Assembly: GCA_012520945.1 (NCBI GenBank)
Contig: JAAYNH010000083.1
Coordinates: 1-40,236, forward strand
DNA from: Treponema sp.
Lineage (GTDB): Bacteria > Spirochaetota > Spirochaetia > Treponematales > Treponemataceae
Length of the DNA stretch: 40,236 bases
Direction of reading: 5' to 3'
Below are positions 1 to 7,082 of this stretch, one piece after another; within the stretch, counting starts at the first letter, position 1; each line of letters starts with the position of its first letter. The notes below the pieces were generated by a model. The model searched no databases and was not told the origin of the DNA. It saw nothing but the letters and a program-made list of their open reading frames with translations. Both the position numbers and the translations under genes were made by a program.

Positions 1-100
1 GAGTCAAAATAAGAGCAACACAACGAGATTTTTTTACTAAATCTTGTGAAAAAACAATACTCTTAAATGATTTAAACACACTTTCATCAATCGTAGCCAT
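1..100 (-). CDS. Unknown gene, 5' end only (runs off window)
   Basis: The reading frame starts at the ATG at 98-100 and is open to the window edge, giving 33 residues that begin MATIDESVFKSFKS. An AGGAAAG Shine-Dalgarno-like stretch lies about 9 nt upstream, and a good sigma70-type promoter lies at 225-253, so this gene appears to have its own leader of roughly 120 nt. The first 33 residues look amphipathic and turn hydrophobic at the edge (VALIL). In other treponemes fliF follows fliE, but I do not recognise this N-terminus as FliF. Function unknown. Confidence 0.55.
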   Translation of the reverse strand, partial: MATIDESVFKSFKSIVFSQDLVKKSRCVALILT

Positions 101-207
101 TTTTTTATAACTTTCCTATCTAATCAAGCATGATGAAACTATATCTTTTCAAATAACTTTTCTAAATGCTCTTGCTACAAATTAAAAAATCACCCTGACT
201 AGTCCAC

Positions 208-233
208 TTTTATTATATAATTATATAATAAAA
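208..233. repeat. 26-bp perfect AT-only palindrome over a promoter
   Basis: Positions 208-233 are self-complementary and made only of A and T. The palindrome covers the -10 box (225-230) and the predicted start point of the promoter serving the gene at 1-100, a normal place for a repressor operator. It could also be chance in AT-rich DNA or an unstable hairpin. Confidence 0.5.
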
Positions 234-253
234 CACAAAAACATAATTGTCAA
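225..253 (-). promoter_or_regulatory. Sigma70-type promoter for the gene at 1-100
   Basis: On the minus strand TTGACA (248-253), a 17-nt spacer and TATTAT (225-230). The predicted start point falls near 218, leaving a leader of about 120 nt with a Shine-Dalgarno site. Confidence 0.6.
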
Positions 254-301
254 TGAGATTAAAACAGAATTTAAATAGAAAATAAAAAAAATAGGAAAAT
301 A

Positions 302-655
302 TTAGCGAGTTGTAGTAATTTCGTTCCAACCTTTAATAATGCGATCTATTAATGTTTGAGCTAAATCTAAAGACATTTGTGCTTCAGCCATAGCTGTTGT
401 TACATCATGAACATCTACTGAATCAGGGTCAATGATTAGCTGGTTTGCAATATCGGTTTGACGAACTTGTTTACCGTTAACATAATTTACAGCATTTATA
501 AGATAATCTTGAAAAGTAGTTTTGTTAGCAACTCCACTTGTAGATTTCACTGTGTCTTTTGTTTGCACAGATGTTAAATTTTGGATTGGAGAAATTCCCA
601 CATGAGCGGGATTAGTGCGAATCATCTGTAATGGTTGCATCTTTGGAATTTCCAT
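302..655 (-). CDS. fliE: Flagellar hook-basal body protein FliE
   Basis: 117 residues, normal for FliE, which forms the junction between the MS ring and the proximal rod of the periplasmic flagellum. The C-terminal half has the family pattern (DVHDVTTAMAEAQMSLDLA then a helix ending near IIKGWNEI). It lies 18 bp after flgC on the same strand. The ATG at 653-655 has no Shine-Dalgarno; instead a TTGAAA-17-TATAAT promoter within the flgC 3' end puts the -10 box just 6 nt upstream, so fliE may also be made from its own leaderless message. fliF does not follow immediately, unlike the order known in Treponema pallidum. Confidence 0.93.
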   Translation of the reverse strand: MEIPKMQPLQMIRTNPAHVGISPIQNLTSVQTKDTVKSTSGVANKTTFQDYLINAVNYVNGKQVRQTDIANQLIIDPDSVDVHDVTTAMAEAQMSLDLAQTLIDRIIKGWNEITTTR

Positions 656-661
656 AATCTA

Positions 662-690
662 ATTATAATTCAACTAACGACCAATTTCAA
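662..690 (-). promoter_or_regulatory. Candidate leaderless promoter for fliE, inside flgC end
   Basis: Minus strand TTGAAA (685-690), 17-nt spacer, TATAAT (662-667), then 6 nt to the fliE ATG. The -35 and part of the spacer overlap the last codons of flgC. Confidence 0.5.
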
Positions 691-1129
691 GGGCTCTTTG
701 AAACATTTCTTTTGAACCTTGAATTACGGATGAGTTTGCTTCATAAGAACGACTTGCAGCAATTAAGTCTACCATTTCATTCACTATATTTACGTTCGGA
801 TATTCTACATAACCGGCTTTTGGCCCTGAAATAATTGCATGAGGGTGTGTTGGGTCATAAACTAAGGGTCCTTCAGACAAATCTTTAGCAATTTCCATCA
901 CACGAATGCCTTTTCCTGCTCCACCGTTTAAATCTTCAGGAATAAAAGGATTTCTAAAAACAGGTTGCCCGTCTTTTGGTGCAAGAATTACACGTGAACG
1001 TTTAAATGCACCACCGTTTTGTGTACGTGTTGTACTTGCATTGGCGATATTATCTGAAATTACATCACTTCTAAGCCTTTGTGCACTCATTCCGCTTGCA
1101 GCAATATTAATACTGGAAAAAAGTCCCAT
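674..1129 (-). CDS. flgC: Flagellar basal-body rod protein FlgC
   Basis: 151 residues, typical FlgC length. The N-terminus (GLFSSINIAASGMSAQRLRS, then DNIANAST) is the conserved rod/hook family motif, and the C-terminal VNEMVDLIAASRSYEAN matches the FlgC/FlgG-type coiled-coil end. It forms part of the proximal rod. The start ATG at 1127-1129 has a perfect AGGAGG ribosome site about 5 nt upstream, in contrast to flgB and fliE. It follows flgB by 56 bp and precedes fliE by 18 bp in one apparent operon. Confidence 0.95.
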   Translation of the reverse strand: MGLFSSINIAASGMSAQRLRSDVISDNIANASTTRTQNGGAFKRSRVILAPKDGQPVFRNPFIPEDLNGGAGKGIRVMEIAKDLSEGPLVYDPTHPHAIISGPKAGYVEYPNVNIVNEMVDLIAASRSYEANSSVIQGSKEMFQRALEIGR

Positions 1130-1185
1130 ACATCCTCCTATAAAAAAAGTTAACGAAAAGCTAATAAAAATTAGCTTACTATAAA

Positions 1186-1599
1186 TTACTTCATAACAGT
1201 TTTAATTTGACTAAACTGAAAAGCTTGCAATTGACTTAACAATTGATAACTCATTTGAAGTTTTAACACTTCCATTGCCTCAGTTTCAGCATCAACATTA
1301 TTACCGTTAGCTTTTGCTGTAGACAAATAATCAACAACACGACGCGGTTGCACATCTCTGTAATCCATAATCGGATTTGGACTGATATGTCTTTCATCTG
1401 TTGCTGTAAGGCGAATTTTATCGTTTGCTTGAGCTTCAGAATCAATAGCTCTTTTGAGCATGCTTTCAAAATTTACAGAGGAACGCTTGAAATTCGGAAC
1501 TTCACTATTAGCTAAGTTATTTGCCGTAACTTGATAACGAAGAGTAGTAACGTCCATTGCTCGATGCAACATATCAACAGTTCTTGAAAAGTTATTCAT
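1186..1599 (-). CDS. flgB: Flagellar basal-body rod protein FlgB
   Basis: 137 residues. The N-terminus reads MNNFSRTVDMLHRAMDVTTL followed by YQVTANNLANSEVPNFKR, the FlgB signature, and the C-terminus (EAMEVLKLQMSYQLLSQ) is the usual helical tail. It is a proximal rod component with FlgC. No Shine-Dalgarno site precedes the ATG (1597-1599); instead a sigma28-like promoter (TAAA-15-TCCGAAAA) ends 7 nt before it, which suggests a leaderless message. The gene lies between a small membrane-protein gene and flgC on the same strand. Confidence 0.95.
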   Translation of the reverse strand: MNNFSRTVDMLHRAMDVTTLRYQVTANNLANSEVPNFKRSSVNFESMLKRAIDSEAQANDKIRLTATDERHISPNPIMDYRDVQPRRVVDYLSTAKANGNNVDAETEAMEVLKLQMSYQLLSQLQAFQFSQIKTVMK

Positions 1600-1606
1600 A
1601 TATATA

Positions 1607-1633
1607 TTTTCGGAATTTGAAAAACAGACTTTA
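1607..1633 (-). promoter_or_regulatory. Sigma28-like flagellar promoter before flgB
   Basis: Minus strand TAAA (1630-1633), 15-nt spacer, TCCGAAAA (1607-1614), then 7 nt to the flgB ATG. Compared with the FliA-type consensus TAAA-N15-GCCGATAA, the -35 matches fully and the -10 matches six of eight positions. Same layout and same 7-nt gap as the promoter at 1900-1926. Confidence 0.5.
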
Positions 1634-1652
1634 GTTTTTTTTACAAAAAAAA

Positions 1653-1892
1653 TTAACTTACAACCTCAAAGTTGTCATCGTCATCGTCATCATCATCCAT
1701 TTTTTCTTTTTCATTCGCTTTTTTTGGAGTTTCTATGACAACGCTTTTATGTTTAGGCATCTTTTTCTTTTTTCTGTATCGTAATATATAGAAGATAAAA
1801 TTCAAATATAATATTACAACAACGAATACAAAAATTACATATTTATTTATGAGGACTTTTCCTATTAAATCAAAAAGTTTTGCAAAACTCAT
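1653..1892 (-). CDS. Small membrane protein with basic and poly-Asp tail
   Basis: 79 residues if started at the ATG at 1890-1892 (MSFAKLFDLIGK); a GTG 10 codons upstream is also open but has no ribosome site. I prefer the ATG because a sigma28-like promoter ends 7 nt before it. There is one strong membrane helix (about residues 18-37), then a basic stretch (RYRKKKKMPKHK) and a run of eight aspartates near the C-terminus. It lies 53 bp upstream of flgB on the same strand. I do not recognise the family; the promoter and position suggest a flagellar role, which is inference. Confidence 0.65.
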   Translation of the reverse strand: MSFAKLFDLIGKVLINKYVIFVFVVVILYLNFIFYILRYRKKKKMPKHKSVVIETPKKANEKEKMDDDDDDDDNFEVVS

Positions 1893-1899
1893 ATTAAAT

Positions 1900-1926
1900 T
1901 TATCGACAAAATAATTGACCACATTA
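1900..1926 (-). promoter_or_regulatory. Sigma28-like promoter for the small membrane protein
   Basis: Minus strand TAAT (1923-1926), 15-nt spacer, GTCGATAA (1900-1907), 7 nt to the ATG. Seven of eight -10 positions match the FliA-type consensus. It overlaps the hisH promoter on the other strand. Confidence 0.5.
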
Positions 1927-1943
1927 ATAATGTTTTGTAAAAT
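1915..1943 (+). promoter_or_regulatory. Sigma70-type leaderless promoter for hisH
   Basis: TTGACC (1915-1920), 17-nt spacer, TAAAAT (1938-1943), then 6 nt to the GTG start at 1950. Confidence 0.6.
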
Positions 1944-1949
1944 ATAAAT

Positions 1950-2576
1950 GTGATTGGAATTATTGATTATAATGCAGGAAATCTTAAAAGTGTAGAAAGT
2001 GCATTAAGATTTATTGATACGGAATTTATCATAAGTAAAAAACCAAAAGATTTGGAAAAATGTGATAAAATTATTTTTCCAGGCGTTGGGGATGCAAAAT
2101 TTGCTATGGAACAATTGAATAAAACCGGTTTTGATTTATTTTTGAAAAACTTTGTAGCTCAAAACAAACCGCTTTTAGGCATTTGTCTTGGCAGTCAAAT
2201 TATTTTTGAACATTCGGAAGAAGGTGATGTTAAATGTCTTGGGTTGATAAAAGGCAATATTCGTCATATTAAAAATGTTTTACCTAAAAATCATGAAGTA
2301 AAAATTCCTCACATGGGTTGGAACAATATTTATTTTACAAAAATCACTTCTAATATTTTTAAGGATATAAAAGAAAGTTCCGATTTTTATTTTGTACATT
2401 CTTATTTAATTGTGCCACAAGATATGAACGTTGTTTGCACTTATACAAAATACGGAGGAATAAATATTCCTGCCGGAATTAAAAGTGGCAATATCAATGC
2501 TTTACAGTTTCATCCGGAAAAGTCCGGAGATCTAGGATTAAAGGTTTTACAAAATTTTTGTAAAAATTATTTATAA
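1950..2576 (+). CDS. hisH: Imidazole glycerol phosphate synthase, glutaminase subunit HisH
   Basis: 208 residues starting with a GTG at 1950; the N-terminus IGIIDYNAGNLKSVESAL is the classic HisH start, so this codon is preferred. The class I glutamine amidotransferase triad is visible: Cys in PLLGICLGSQIIF and His/Glu in LQFHPEKSG. The enzyme supplies ammonia to HisF for IGP and AICAR formation in histidine synthesis. There is no Shine-Dalgarno; the -10 box ends 6 nt before the start. hisF follows after 27 bp. No other his gene is in the window. Confidence 0.93.
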   Translation: MIGIIDYNAGNLKSVESALRFIDTEFIISKKPKDLEKCDKIIFPGVGDAKFAMEQLNKTGFDLFLKNFVAQNKPLLGICLGSQIIFEHSEEGDVKCLGLIKGNIRHIKNVLPKNHEVKIPHMGWNNIYFTKITSNIFKDIKESSDFYFVHSYLIVPQDMNVVCTYTKYGGINIPAGIKSGNINALQFHPEKSGDLGLKVLQNFCKNYL

Positions 2577-2603
2577 TTAATCTAATTATTTATAGAGGAA
2601 AAT

Positions 2604-3368
2604 ATGTTAAAAAAAAGAATAATTGTATGTTTGGATGTAAAAGACGGTCGTACTACTAAAGGTGTAAAATTTTTAGACAATGTTGACATTGGTGACCCTG
2701 TTGAAATGGCTGAGGAATATTACAAACAAGGTGTTGATGAACTTGTTTTCTATGACATCATGGCAAGTGCTCGTGGGCAAAAACCTTTTTTAGATTTGAT
2801 TGCAAAAGTAGCATCAAAAGTATTCGTTCCTTTTTGTGTTGGTGGCGGCATTGCATCAATCGATGATATTCGCTCCATAATTTCTTCAGGAGCAGAAAAA
2901 GTTAGTTTGAATTCACAAGCTGTGAAAAATCCAAATTTAATTTCTGAAGGAGCTCGCATTTTTGGCAGTCAAAGCATAGTTTTAGGTATGGATGCCGCCA
3001 AAGACTCAAACATGCCTTCCGGTTATAGAGTTTTTATCAATGGCGGTCGCATTGCAACAGAGTTAGATGCTTTAGATTGGGCAAAACGTGCAGTTGAACT
3101 CGGTGCAGGTGAAATTGTTTTAAATGCCATTGATACGGACGGTTGCCGCACTGGTTATGAAATGACTTTGACTAAATTAATAGCACAAGCCGTTTCCGTG
3201 CCAATTATTGCTTCCGGTGGAGGTGGCACACCTGAACACATTGCAGACGTGCTTACTGAAGGTAAAGCAGATGCCGCCCTCGTTGCAAGCATGGTTCACT
3301 CCGGCGATTATACAGTTGAATCAATCAAACAATATTTGCAACAAAAAGGCATTCCTGTTCGTCTTTAG
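2604..3368 (+). CDS. hisF: Imidazole glycerol phosphate synthase, cyclase subunit HisF
   Basis: 254 residues, full-length (beta-alpha)8 barrel. The two catalytic aspartates are present: CLDVKDGR near residue 11 and GMDAAK near residue 130. Phosphate-binding motifs VGGGI and ASGGGG are intact, as is the C-terminal IPVRL. A GAGG ribosome site lies 6 nt before the ATG. It works with HisH, encoded directly upstream. The sequence looks like ordinary biosynthetic HisF rather than a WbuZ-type sugar amidination homologue, though that was not tested. Confidence 0.95.
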   Translation: MLKKRIIVCLDVKDGRTTKGVKFLDNVDIGDPVEMAEEYYKQGVDELVFYDIMASARGQKPFLDLIAKVASKVFVPFCVGGGIASIDDIRSIISSGAEKVSLNSQAVKNPNLISEGARIFGSQSIVLGMDAAKDSNMPSGYRVFINGGRIATELDALDWAKRAVELGAGEIVLNAIDTDGCRTGYEMTLTKLIAQAVSVPIIASGGGGTPEHIADVLTEGKADAALVASMVHSGDYTVESIKQYLQQKGIPVRL

Positions 3369-3395
3369 TACAAAGATAAATATCTTAAAATGGCA

Positions 3396-3424
3396 TTGCT
3401 CAAAAGCTCACAAAAATGTAAAAT
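3396..3424 (+). promoter_or_regulatory. Candidate promoter for the mur cluster
   Basis: TTGCTC (3396-3401), 17-nt spacer, TAAAAT (3419-3424), 8 nt before the murE ATG. The -35 half matches only TTG, so this is weaker than most others here. Confidence 0.4.
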
Positions 3425-3432
3425 GAATAGCC

Positions 3433-5058
3433 ATGAAAAAGAATTTATCAGTAATTATTAATAGACTTAAAGACGAATTGAAAAAAAACAATTATGGCGA
3501 AATTGAAATTTTTTTCTATAAAGATGTAGAAATTTCATCAATTGAATTTGATTCTCGCAAAGTAAAAAAAGGCAGTTTATTTTTTGCTTTACCGGGACTT
3601 CATTTTCATGGAAACTCTTTTATTAAAGAAGCAATTAATAAATCTGCACATGCAATTGTTTTTCAAGATAAATTAAATAATGAAACATTTGCCTTAGCAG
3701 AAAAAATGCAAATCCCTTTAATTAAAGTTTCAGATACTAGATTTGCTATGTCTCCTGCAAGTGATGAATTTTATGATAAACCTTCAGAAAAATTAATTTG
3801 CATTGGAGTAACGGGAACAGAAGGTAAAAGTTCCACAGTATCTTTTGTGTGGCAACTTCTTCGACTTTGTAACAAAAAAGCAGGTTTTATTTCTACAGTA
3901 GAATATTCAATCGGTGAAGAGTCTGTTTCAAATCCTGAACATCAAACAACGCCTGAATCCCCAATTGTTCAACGACAACTTTTTGAAATGGTCAAAAACG
4001 GATGTGAGTATGCTGTTATAGAAAGCTCATCTCACGGATTATCTAAAAAAACAAATCGACTAGGAAATGTGCTTTTTGACTGTGCTATTTTTATGAATGT
4101 TACGCAGGAACATTTAGAATTTCATGGCACCTTAGAACAATATAAATTCGATAAAGCAAATTTATTTAGGGCACTAGACAAACACGAACACAAAAAAAAT
4201 ATAAATGGTAAAGAAAAACTTATTCAGCCGTTAGGCATTGTTTGTGCAGATAGTGAAAATGCAAAGTATTTTTGTGATGCAACAAAAAAAAATATTGTAG
4301 GCTTTTCAATGAATAATAATGTAGTTGAAAATTCAAAAAATTATTGTGGTAGCTTATTTGTAAAAAATTTTTATGAAGACTCTAAAGGTATTGACTTTAA
4401 TGTTAACTCTTATGAAAATAAATTACGCATAAATCTTCCTGGAACTTTCAACTTATATAATGTAAGTGCGGCAATTTTAGCAGTAAATAATTTAATTAAC
4501 AATTTTGATAAACCTGTTTTATCTTTCGATGAAACGATTGCAACATCATTGCCAAAATTAAAAACTGTAAAAGGTCGTATGTCTATTATTGATGAAGGAC
4601 AAAACTTTGAAGTTATTGTTGATTATGCACACACCCCTTCTTCTTTCCAAACTATTTTTCCGCCATTAAAAAATAGATGCAAAGGAAAAATTATTTCTTT
4701 ATTCGGTTCTGGCGGCGAACGCGATACAAAAAAACGTCCTGTGCAAGGTCAAATAGCAGATGAATTTTCCGATATAATAATATTATGTGATGAAGACCCA
4801 CGCGGTGAAAATCCAATGAATCTTTTACAAGATATTGCTAATGGTATTAAAAATAAAAAACAAAATGAAACTTTATTTTTAATTCCGGACAGACCAAAAG
4901 CAATTCGAAAGGCATTTGACATTGCAAAAGAAAATGATATTGTTTTGTTGTTAGGAAAATCTCATGAAAACTCAATTATTTATAAAGACTATATAATGGA
5001 TTATGATGAAATTACAGAAGCGAAAAAAGCATTAAATGAAAAAGGATTTACAAAATGA
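3433..5058 (+). CDS. murE: UDP-MurNAc-tripeptide synthetase, MurE family
   Basis: 541 residues. Adds the diamino acid to UDP-MurNAc-L-Ala-D-Glu in the cytoplasm. The ATP site reads GVTGTEGKSST, the carbamylated-lysine region HGTLEQYKFDKANLF, and the C-terminal domain has VDYAHTPSSF and GSGGERD. The residues that choose the third amino acid read DEDPRGEN (from D453) where DAP-adding enzymes usually have DNPR and Lys-adding ones DNPA. Treponemal peptidoglycan has been reported to contain ornithine, so the substrate cannot be fixed from sequence. It overlaps ddl by 4 bp. No Shine-Dalgarno precedes the start. Confidence 0.9.
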   Translation: MKKNLSVIINRLKDELKKNNYGEIEIFFYKDVEISSIEFDSRKVKKGSLFFALPGLHFHGNSFIKEAINKSAHAIVFQDKLNNETFALAEKMQIPLIKVSDTRFAMSPASDEFYDKPSEKLICIGVTGTEGKSSTVSFVWQLLRLCNKKAGFISTVEYSIGEESVSNPEHQTTPESPIVQRQLFEMVKNGCEYAVIESSSHGLSKKTNRLGNVLFDCAIFMNVTQEHLEFHGTLEQYKFDKANLFRALDKHEHKKNINGKEKLIQPLGIVCADSENAKYFCDATKKNIVGFSMNNNVVENSKNYCGSLFVKNFYEDSKGIDFNVNSYENKLRINLPGTFNLYNVSAAILAVNNLINNFDKPVLSFDETIATSLPKLKTVKGRMSIIDEGQNFEVIVDYAHTPSSFQTIFPPLKNRCKGKIISLFGSGGERDTKKRPVQGQIADEFSDIIILCDEDPRGENPMNLLQDIANGIKNKKQNETLFLIPDRPKAIRKAFDIAKENDIVLLLGKSHENSIIYKDYIMDYDEITEAKKALNEKGFTK

Positions 5059-6173
5059 ATGTAACTATTTTATACGGTGGAAAATCCGGAGAACATGAAG
5101 TGTCTTTAGTTAGTGCCGCATCGGTAGCAAGAAATATAGATTCAAAAAAACATAAAATTAATTTAATAGGTATCACAAAAAACGGTAAATGGTTTTTACA
5201 AAATGATAATGAACTTGAACGTATAAAAAAAGACACATCATCTTCATTAAAAATCATTGAAGATGAAAAACGTCTTGTGAGCATAAATCCAGCAGGTGGA
5301 AAATTTTTAGGACTCTTTTGTAAAGATAAAAAAATCGGTGCAATTGAAACCGACATAGTTTTTCCTGTTTTACATGGAACGTATGGTGAAGACGGTACCA
5401 TTCAAGGACTTTTTGAAATGGCGAATTTACCATATTGTGGTTGTAATGTTATGGCTAGTGCACTCACAATGGACAAAGAAAAAACTAAACAAGTTTGGGA
5501 AAATGCAAATTTACCTGTTGTGCCATATGTAACTGTTAGAAAATTTGAAATTCGCACTGAAGAAAAACTTGCACAAATTATTGCAAAAATTGAAAAAACT
5601 TTTTCATATCCCGTTTTTGTAAAACCTTGTTGTGCCGGTAGTTCTGTTGGAGCAAACAAAGCAAATAATAAAGATGAATTACTAAAAAATTTGGCAGAAG
5701 CTTTTGAGTGGGACGAAAAAGTTTTAGTTGAAAAAAATATTAACGCTCGTGAAATAGAATGTTCAGTTATTGGTAATAATGAAATTCATGTTTTTGATCC
5801 CGGAGAAATTTTACCTACACACACATTTTATAATTACGAAGCAAAATATAAAGATCCCAATGGAGCTAAATTACAAATTCCTGCAAATCTAAATGAATCA
5901 CAAAAAGAAAAAATTTTGGAAATTGCAAAAAAAGCATTTGCTATTTTAGACGCAAGAGGTTTTTCTCGCATTGATTTTTTTATAGATAAAAATGATGATA
6001 AAATCTATTTGAATGAAATTAATACTATTCCAGGTTTCACAAGCATTAGTATGTTTCCAAAAATGTGCGATGCAGCCGGTTTAAAATATCCTGAATTAAT
6101 TGAAAAAATTTTAAATCTCGGCATAGAAAATTTTAACAGCCGTCGCTCTTTGAAAACAAGTTTTAATAATTGA
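5055..6173 (+). CDS. ddl: D-alanine--D-alanine ligase
   Basis: 372 residues, ATP-grasp enzyme making the D-Ala-D-Ala end of the peptidoglycan stem. The N-terminus LYGGKSGEHEVSLVSAAS and the C-terminal metal site YLNEINTIPGFT are diagnostic. The omega-loop contains YNYEAKY; a tyrosine there is typical of D-Ala-D-Ala rather than D-Ala-D-Lac ligases. The ATG overlaps the murE stop (ATGA), and an AAGGA-like site lies inside the murE end. Part of the murE-ddl-dapF-like-murD operon. Confidence 0.95.
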   Translation: MNVTILYGGKSGEHEVSLVSAASVARNIDSKKHKINLIGITKNGKWFLQNDNELERIKKDTSSSLKIIEDEKRLVSINPAGGKFLGLFCKDKKIGAIETDIVFPVLHGTYGEDGTIQGLFEMANLPYCGCNVMASALTMDKEKTKQVWENANLPVVPYVTVRKFEIRTEEKLAQIIAKIEKTFSYPVFVKPCCAGSSVGANKANNKDELLKNLAEAFEWDEKVLVEKNINAREIECSVIGNNEIHVFDPGEILPTHTFYNYEAKYKDPNGAKLQIPANLNESQKEKILEIAKKAFAILDARGFSRIDFFIDKNDDKIYLNEINTIPGFTSISMFPKMCDAAGLKYPELIEKILNLGIENFNSRRSLKTSFNN

Positions 6174-6191
6174 TTTTATTAAGGATAATGA

Positions 6192-7082
6192 ATGAGATTG
6201 CATTTTTATAAACTACACATTGGTGGTAACAGTTTTGTTTTAATTGACGATATTAAAAATATTAAACCGAATGAATTTGAAAAAATTTCAATCTCTATTT
6301 GTTCTCGTCGTTTTGGAATTGGTGCTAGCGGATGCATTTTTTTTGATGAACAAAACAATCTACGCATTTACAATCATAGAGGTGAAAAAGAAAATGATGC
6401 ATGTGATGCTTTAATATGTGCTGCTCGTTTTGCTTTTGATTCAGGAAAAATCAATCGTGATGATAAAGGTAATAAAAAAATTATATTTAATACAAATCAT
6501 GGTGAAAAAACTTTGGATATAATTTCTTCCAGAGAATTCAAACTAAATTTAGGTACGCCTTTTTCTTTTATTTCAGGTAATATTCTTTCAAGTGATAAAT
6601 GTGATTGCATGGATACTTTTTTAATAGACGATAAACCAATTTGTGTTTCTGCAATTCATTTAATTGAAAATAATATTGTTATATTAAATCCGGAACAATC
6701 TAATTATTCATTTTTTGAATTCTATTTAAAAATGCAAAAAAGTTTTCAAAGAAAAAAAATTTATTTAACTTTTGCACGAAGCATTACTAAAGAAACAATT
6801 TCGGTACGTACTTTACATCACGGTCTATCAACTGTATGCACCTCTTCCGCTTGTGCACTTATATCTTCCTTTTATGCAAATAGAACAAACAAAGATGCGG
6901 TTTGTATTTTTGAACACGGTAAACCAAATCTTTGGACACAACAAAATAAACTCCGTGAAGATAAAGACAACTCAAGAAAGCTTTCTGTTTTTTGGGACAC
7001 TAAAATAAATGAAGTTATTGTTATCGGAACGGGAGGATATCTTTTTGAAGGATTTTTTGATTATGAGGAAATAAATGCATAG
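6192..7082 (+). CDS. Diaminopimelate epimerase-like protein, degenerate active site
   Basis: 296 residues with the two-lobed DapF layout: FYKLHIGGNSFVLID at the N-terminus, GIGASGCIFF, RIYN, and a second lobe with STVCTSSAC. Aligned without gaps on the first active-site segment, the expected catalytic Cys is Ala70, with a Cys moved to position 71 (NDACDALIC instead of the QCGNG-type motif). The second catalytic Cys is kept (C216), but the Glu-Arg pair before it is replaced by Thr-Leu. It has an AAGGA site 6 nt before the ATG and overlaps murD by 8 bp. It may act on another substrate, have lost catalysis, or be a distant epimerase; real DapF activity is doubtful. Confidence 0.75.
   Translation: MRLHFYKLHIGGNSFVLIDDIKNIKPNEFEKISISICSRRFGIGASGCIFFDEQNNLRIYNHRGEKENDACDALICAARFAFDSGKINRDDKGNKKIIFNTNHGEKTLDIISSREFKLNLGTPFSFISGNILSSDKCDCMDTFLIDDKPICVSAIHLIENNIVILNPEQSNYSFFEFYLKMQKSFQRKKIYLTFARSITKETISVRTLHHGLSTVCTSSACALISSFYANRTNKDAVCIFEHGKPNLWTQQNKLREDKDNSRKLSVFWDTKINEVIVIGTGGYLFEGFFDYEEINA

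Noticed and set aside
3208-3426. A 72-codon frame overlapping the hisF end
   Set aside because: It is mostly out-of-frame hisF sequence without a ribosome site or recognisable protein pattern.
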